Shown: positions 60,653-64,000 of the stretch, one piece after another | Position numbering within the stretch: position 1 is the stretch's first letter | Layout of the letters: the number at the start of each line of letters is the position of its first letter | From: Roseateles_B sp041906185 | Lineage (GTDB): Bacteria > Pseudomonadota > Gammaproteobacteria > Burkholderiales > Burkholderiaceae_C | DNA length: 64,000 nucleotides | Assembly: GCA_041906185.1 (NCBI GenBank) | Contig: JAYRJQ010000011.1 | Coordinates: 138,249-202,248 of the forward strand | Direction: 5' to 3' | Notes under the pieces: generated by a model | What the model saw: the letters and a program-made list of their open reading frames with translations, nothing else | The model's database searches: none | Told to the model about the DNA's origin: nothing | Translations under genes and position numbers: made by a program

Positions 60653-62188
60653 ATGCGGAAGCTGGCCACGTCCGCTTCCGACGGCCTGCAGCGCACCTTT
60701 TTCCTGTTGTGCAGCAGCTCGGTCGCCTTGGCGGCTGGAACGGACGCAACCAAGGCAATCGCCCACCCCGCACCCAAGATTCATTGGTCACAATTGGTCT
60801 CCTCAAGTTCAAGGCCGCAGCAGGGAGAAGTTATTGTGATCATTCGCGACGACGCAAAAGAGCGTCCAACTGGACCACTACCAGATGTCGATCCGGGAGC
60901 AGATGGCCAAGCTCAGCGCAGATACAAATGGGGCGGAAAGACGTTCGGCGTCGACCAGGCGGAAGTTGACCTGGCATATGCCGCTGTGGAGGCCGCATTT
61001 GGAAAAGAATGGATCGAACGGGACGGCGAACATCGGCTACAAAAGGTCTGGGCGAGAGATGACTTCCTGTCCGGCTACGAGTTGTACCTCTTCGGCGAAG
61101 CCCTCCGGTCCGTGCAGCAACTGGACGCGGCCAAGGCGAGGGAGCTTGTACGGGCTATTCGCAAGGGCGGCAAGACTGCTCATGGCCTGCTCTACGAAGT
61201 CCAAGCACTGGCCATGCTGGCAAACGGTGGCCATCGCGTCGCCGGCACGCCAAAGAAGACGCCGGGGTGCGACGCTACCGTCCACTTTGACAATGGCATG
61301 ACCATGCGGTGGTCGTTCAAGAATCACGACGTCTCTGACCGGGAGCGCGTGTTCCGTGAGCGCTGCGAAAAGCTGTACGCCAAGCTTCATGCGCAGGCTG
61401 GAATAGGTGCACTCGAACGTCTGATGGTCTTTGCCGACCGCCATCTCGAGGCGGAGGACTTTGCTGAGCTTACCCAGGCTCTGAGGGACTTGCCGCGTGG
61501 GCAGATGGTTAACATTCGACCGCAGGTCGACGCCATGCTCTCGAGGGTTGTCGCGCCAGAGCACGAGCAGCCTTTCGCGTATGACGCACGGTCAACACAG
61601 CTAACGGTCATAGCCACCCACCACCCCATTGAGCAGAGCAACTTTGTCAGCAAGATGGCGAAAGCGGCTGACAACATGAAGAAGCACTGCCCGCGAACTC
61701 AAGGGGTCGCGAACGTCATCCTAATGCGTGTCCACCCGACCGCGGACCTCCTTCGGCTGCAGAAAACCGCAACTGAGATGCTGCAGCAGCCTGATTGCTC
61801 AGTCGACGCTGTGTTGCTACATCAGCCGAATGTGACAAGGGACGACGACTCCTGGAGCCTTGTGCACCACGTGCAGATGGCGATTGGTGTGAACTACCCC
61901 CTCAACTGCCCGCACACGTTGGTCTTCCCGGCCGGGCTCATCAGCAATTCGCCGTCCTCTGTTCTCTTCAGGTCTGATGATCAGCGCGTCGAGCTGACCG
62001 GGAGATACATATTCCAGCGAGGCCACCACGTCAGAGAAGCGCGTGTGCAGTCAGACGGTTCGATGTTGGGGGACAACTTGGCGGCGCCCGCCGACGGTAT
62101 TCATCAGCATGCCGTGTTTACCCTTGACGGCCAGCGTATCCGTTTATCCGGCCGGCATCCGGTCAGCGACGAGCTCTTCCTCATCTGA
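60653..62188 (+). CDS. Island protein of unknown function, possible PD-(D/E)XK nuclease core
   Basis: 511 residues from the ATG at 60653; a GTG at 60836 with AGGGAGA seven bases upstream would give 450 residues and starts where the conserved-looking part begins. A restriction-like arrangement is visible mid-protein: Glu in LLYEVQALAML (codon 61196), Asp in TPGCDATVHF (61271) and Lys in MRWSFKNHDV (61319), but the usual acidic residue before Lys is Ser, so the match is imperfect. The rest is not recognised. Composition is island-like. It could be a defence or restriction protein. Confidence 0.55.
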   Translation: MRKLATSASDGLQRTFFLLCSSSVALAAGTDATKAIAHPAPKIHWSQLVSSSSRPQQGEVIVIIRDDAKERPTGPLPDVDPGADGQAQRRYKWGGKTFGVDQAEVDLAYAAVEAAFGKEWIERDGEHRLQKVWARDDFLSGYELYLFGEALRSVQQLDAAKARELVRAIRKGGKTAHGLLYEVQALAMLANGGHRVAGTPKKTPGCDATVHFDNGMTMRWSFKNHDVSDRERVFRERCEKLYAKLHAQAGIGALERLMVFADRHLEAEDFAELTQALRDLPRGQMVNIRPQVDAMLSRVVAPEHEQPFAYDARSTQLTVIATHHPIEQSNFVSKMAKAADNMKKHCPRTQGVANVILMRVHPTADLLRLQKTATEMLQQPDCSVDAVLLHQPNVTRDDDSWSLVHHVQMAIGVNYPLNCPHTLVFPAGLISNSPSSVLFRSDDQRVELTGRYIFQRGHHVREARVQSDGSMLGDNLAAPADGIHQHAVFTLDGQRIRLSGRHPVSDELFLI

Positions 62189-62491
62189 TACCCACCGCCA
62201 ACGGGTAGTCACCGTGAGCTACCGTCATACCAGGAACCTGCGCACCGTACAGCCGTTGCTTGGGAACTCCAAGCTCGAGTCGACGGGGAGGTACCTCGGC
62301 ATCGAGGTCGATGACGCCGAGGAATTTCCAGAATAGACAGAAATCTGAAGACGTTGATAACGGCTGCGCCGCTACACCGTCCGTGGTCTCAGTGCGGCTG
62401 CCTTCGACGTCCGCTGTGTGGTGCAGCGCTGAACTGGCAATCCCGGCCAAGAGCAGACTATGAAACGAGGACCCGAAAGCGGGCCGTTCAT
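62189..62491. other. 303-base stretch with recombinase remnant
   Basis: It holds the tyrosine-recombinase stub (62212-62336). The remaining 155 bases contain no gene that I can support. A short CCCG-AAAG-CGGG hairpin sits near 62473. Confidence 0.5.
62212..62336 (+). pseudogene. Tyrosine recombinase, C-terminal remnant
   Basis: About 41 codons ending in TAG at 62334-62336 read SYRHTRNLRTVQPLLGNS then KLESTGRYLGIEVDDAEE. This is the C-terminal core of phage-type tyrosine recombinases, where LLGHxKLESTxRYLGIE includes the catalytic tyrosine. The His expected in 'LLGH' is Asn here, and the rest of the enzyme is absent, so the gene is a dead fragment. Confidence 0.7.
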
Positions 62492-63271
62492 TCAGCCGCC
62501 GCCCAGGAACTTGCTCGCGTAGGGAAGCACAAGAGCTGATACCGCACTGCCGACCGCGATCGCTTCCTCGCCGGCCTTCTTGATCTTGCAAAGGTTGTCG
62601 GACACCTTCGCGATGCGATCCACAACACCGGAGACTCGTTCGAAGAGTCCCTTTGCCGGCGGCTTGGCAGTCTCATAGGCCTGGGCCAACGGCTTCTCCT
62701 GTGTCTTGTATGCGCCTGCGACCTTTTGAAGGGCCTCCTGCACGGGCCTTACACCTTGCACGCCATACATGCGCAAGGCTGTCCTGATGGTCTCAATCTG
62801 CCTCTGAATGAACTCGCGCAGATAAGGCGCCATGTCCGTCTCGCGCAAGGAGGCTTCGAGGGAGTCAAGCTCGAATCGAAGCTGCTGCATCTCCTCATCT
62901 GACATGTCGGCTTCGTCTTCCTCCAGAAGCGCCCATTCAACCCACTCGAAGACTTTCCGGCACTCTGGCGGCTGAATGTTCCCGCGATGGCCGTTCCAGC
63001 CTGAGTGCAGTTGGCCCGGAGATGCCACCTGCGTCAGCCGATCGAACCCTGGGCTCGTAAGATTGGCCGGAACCCCATAGGCATCAAGTCGTTCACGAGC
63101 GAACTTGATCTCGGAGCGCAGGGCCATCACGAGGTTTGCGACCTCGTCCTCCAGATGTGGACTCGACTTGTCGAGCGAAAAGACCTCTGCCCAAGTCTGG
63201 ACCATTGGCTGATCAGTGACCTGAGCAGCAAGCTTGTCGTAGATGCGGTGAAGCCGGGCGCCAGAATTCAT
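62492..63271 (-). CDS. Partner protein of the HEPN module, unknown function
   Basis: 259 residues, mostly helical. Segments MQQLRFELDSLEASLRETD and YLREFIQRQIETIRTALRMYG read as long helices; the C-terminal GEEAIAVGSAVSALVLPYASKFLGGG is hydrophobic enough to insert into a membrane. I do not recognise a family. Its ATG overlaps the stop of the HEPN-like gene (ATGA, 63268-63271), so both are made together. Such pairs often work as toxin-antitoxin or abortive-infection systems; which one is the toxin is unknown. Confidence 0.6.
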   Translation of the reverse strand: MNSGARLHRIYDKLAAQVTDQPMVQTWAEVFSLDKSSPHLEDEVANLVMALRSEIKFARERLDAYGVPANLTSPGFDRLTQVASPGQLHSGWNGHRGNIQPPECRKVFEWVEWALLEEDEADMSDEEMQQLRFELDSLEASLRETDMAPYLREFIQRQIETIRTALRMYGVQGVRPVQEALQKVAGAYKTQEKPLAQAYETAKPPAKGLFERVSGVVDRIAKVSDNLCKIKKAGEEAIAVGSAVSALVLPYASKFLGGG

Positions 63272-63672
63272 TGGTAGCCTTGATAGCTCTTGTTGAACGA
63301 TTTGAATCCGACGACCGACGCAACAGACTGATGTAGCCGGACGGCCAGGGGCTCAACGATCGACCATAGGGGGAAGTGCTTCACACCAGTCTTGATGTAG
63401 CGAAGCCCCTGCTGATCATTTAGCCCGACAAGCATTCTCATTGCGTCGGCATCGACGGGATGCTCCTTGAACACGTCGTCGAGGCAAAGTTCCTTGGCCT
63501 TGCGATGGCAGGCATGCAGATCATGACCGAACTTCCTTTGCAGATCTCTGACACTCACGCCCTTGTGTCGCAGGAATGCCTTGAGCGTCAGCTCAATTCC
63601 ATGGAGCGCGAGAAAGAGGGCCGGAACCGGGGAGATTTGGCTTGGGGTAGGGTCGTTCGATTCGACGATCAT
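63268..63672 (-). CDS. HEPN-like domain protein
   Basis: 134 residues. The HEPN style is seen in PALFLALHGIELTLKAFLRHKG (helix with LE-x-x-LKA) and RDLQRKFGHDLHACHRKAKEL, where RKFGHD resembles the R-x4-6-H RNase motif and the 'GHDL' box is frequent in HEPN proteins. Members include toxin RNases of toxin-antitoxin and anti-phage systems. It is the first gene of a coupled two-gene unit in the island. The catalytic role of the R/H pair is inferred, not shown. Confidence 0.6.
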   Translation of the reverse strand: MIVESNDPTPSQISPVPALFLALHGIELTLKAFLRHKGVSVRDLQRKFGHDLHACHRKAKELCLDDVFKEHPVDADAMRMLVGLNDQQGLRYIKTGVKHFPLWSIVEPLAVRLHQSVASVVGFKSFNKSYQGYQ

Positions 63673-63832
63673 CGCCGCGTGAAGACAGGCTTGGTGGAGC
63701 AGTTCCCGGACGCTTCAGACAAGCGCCTGGTGGGCTATGGCCTTACCGAGGCAGGGCACCAGGTCGCTATATGGGCGACCGTCGCAATCGGACGATGCGA
63801 CAGCAATTTGAGAGGGGCGCTCAGGGACAAGG

Positions 63833-64000
63833 TGAATCGCCCCGGCTTCAGTAGACACCTCTGAGCCTCAAAACTGAGGCCCAATAGGAGGTGCCATGAG
63901 TAAGCAGCGATACCCCGAAGAGTTCAAGGCCGAAGCGGTCAAGCAGATCACCGAACGCGGACACAAGGTGGCCGACGTATCGGCGAGGCTGGGCGTGAGC
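63833..64000 (+). mobile_element. IS3-family insertion sequence, left end (truncated by window)
   Basis: The element starts with TGAATCGCCCCGGCTTCAGT at 63833-63852, followed by AGACACC; this TG...AGACACC form is typical of IS3-family terminal inverted repeats. The OrfA gene starts 63 bases inside. Its right end and target duplication are outside the window. Confidence 0.8.
63896..64000 (+). CDS. IS3-family transposase OrfA, N-terminal part
   Basis: 35 codons from the ATG at 63896 to the window edge, with TAGGAGG six bases upstream. The protein begins MSKQRYPEEFKAEAVKQITE and continues RGHKVADVSARLGVS, the helix-turn-helix start of IS3/IS911 OrfA proteins, which bind the ends of the element. 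OrfB, which carries the DDE catalytic core, should follow beyond the window. Confidence 0.88.
   Translation, partial: MSKQRYPEEFKAEAVKQITERGHKVADVSARLGVS

Larger units (their letters stand above)
60167..64000. mobile_element. Genomic island next to tRNA-Arg, right part beyond the window
   Basis: From the tRNA 3' end to the window edge GC is lower and codon usage less biased than in the rest. Contents: an inverted repeat, a possible nuclease gene, a tyrosine-recombinase remnant, a HEPN-type two-gene module and an IS3-family end. The absence of core genes and the tRNA-adjacent start are typical of horizontally acquired islands. The distal att site is not in the window. Confidence 0.75.

Noticed and set aside
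60412..60777. Minus-strand 121-codon frame in the island boundary
   Set aside because: No ribosome site or domain is visible and it overlaps the possible 5' end of the plus-strand gene; the C-terminal third looks protein-like, so it may be a relic, but support is too weak to list as a gene.
63460..63864. Plus-strand 134-codon frame across the HEPN gene
   Set aside because: It lies mostly opposite the HEPN-like gene, runs into the IS end and has no recognisable feature.

Overview
The window is a GC-rich (visibly about 70%) chromosomal segment of a betaproteobacterium, most likely a Burkholderiales member of the Rubrivivax/Roseateles/Leptothrix type. This is inferred from the codon bias, the neighbourhoods lplT/alr/radA and ilvE/zinc-finger protein, a PEP-CTERM protein and the protein families present. 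No 16S rRNA or other decisive marker is in view. From about 60.2 kb, just past a tRNA-Arg gene, base composition drops and the gene style changes: this is a genomic island that runs off the right edge.

Layout. 0-10.2 kb is mostly minus strand: signal peptidase I, a small membrane protein, a YceI-like lipoprotein with a periplasmic peroxiredoxin, a three-gene bufferin locus (copper-binding RiPP precursor, MNIO enzyme, partner protein), a PEP-CTERM phytase-like esterase, DUF4197, DUF5329, a YidD-like protein with a Cys/Asp-rich tail, two GNAT acetyltransferases and a LysE exporter. 10.2-13.6 kb: an M13 zinc peptidase and a GAF/HD-GYP protein. 13.8-24.3 kb, plus strand: a peptidoglycan-fragment salvage set (AmiD-like amidase, two Dpp-type permeases, a DppA-like binding protein, VanX-like D,D-dipeptidase, L,D-carboxypeptidase). 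It is split by a 4.2-kb block holding a secreted unknown, an agmatinase-family enzyme and an ABC-2 exporter. 24.3-30.5 kb, minus strand: two orphan periplasmic binding proteins, DacB (PBP4), a small unknown, an alpha/beta hydrolase and an aromatic aminotransferase.

30.7-41.1 kb: DUF2332 and a divergent Crp/Fnr regulator, a di-haem cytochrome, glutathione peroxidase, a DMT transporter, an SGNH hydrolase, LplT, alanine racemase and a PspC/SHOCT protein. 41.2-49.3 kb: an orphan histidine kinase, a frameshifted DMT transporter, a LysE exporter, RadA, a PilZ protein and a CHASE/PAS/GGDEF cyclase. 49.4-60 kb, mainly plus strand: a monooxygenase-like protein, a membrane unknown, IlvE, a CHCC zinc finger, an NTF2-like protein, a YheT hydrolase, an ABC-2 exporter, a third orphan binding protein, cytochrome c5, and a DUF1800/DUF1501 Tat-exported pair.

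The island (60.17 kb to the end) holds an inverted repeat, a protein with a possible restriction-like nuclease core, the C-terminal stub of a tyrosine recombinase, a translationally coupled pair (HEPN-like protein plus a helical partner) resembling a toxin-antitoxin or abortive-infection module, and the left end of an IS3-family element. The least described part is this island cargo. The most coherent recently recognised system is the bufferin operon.
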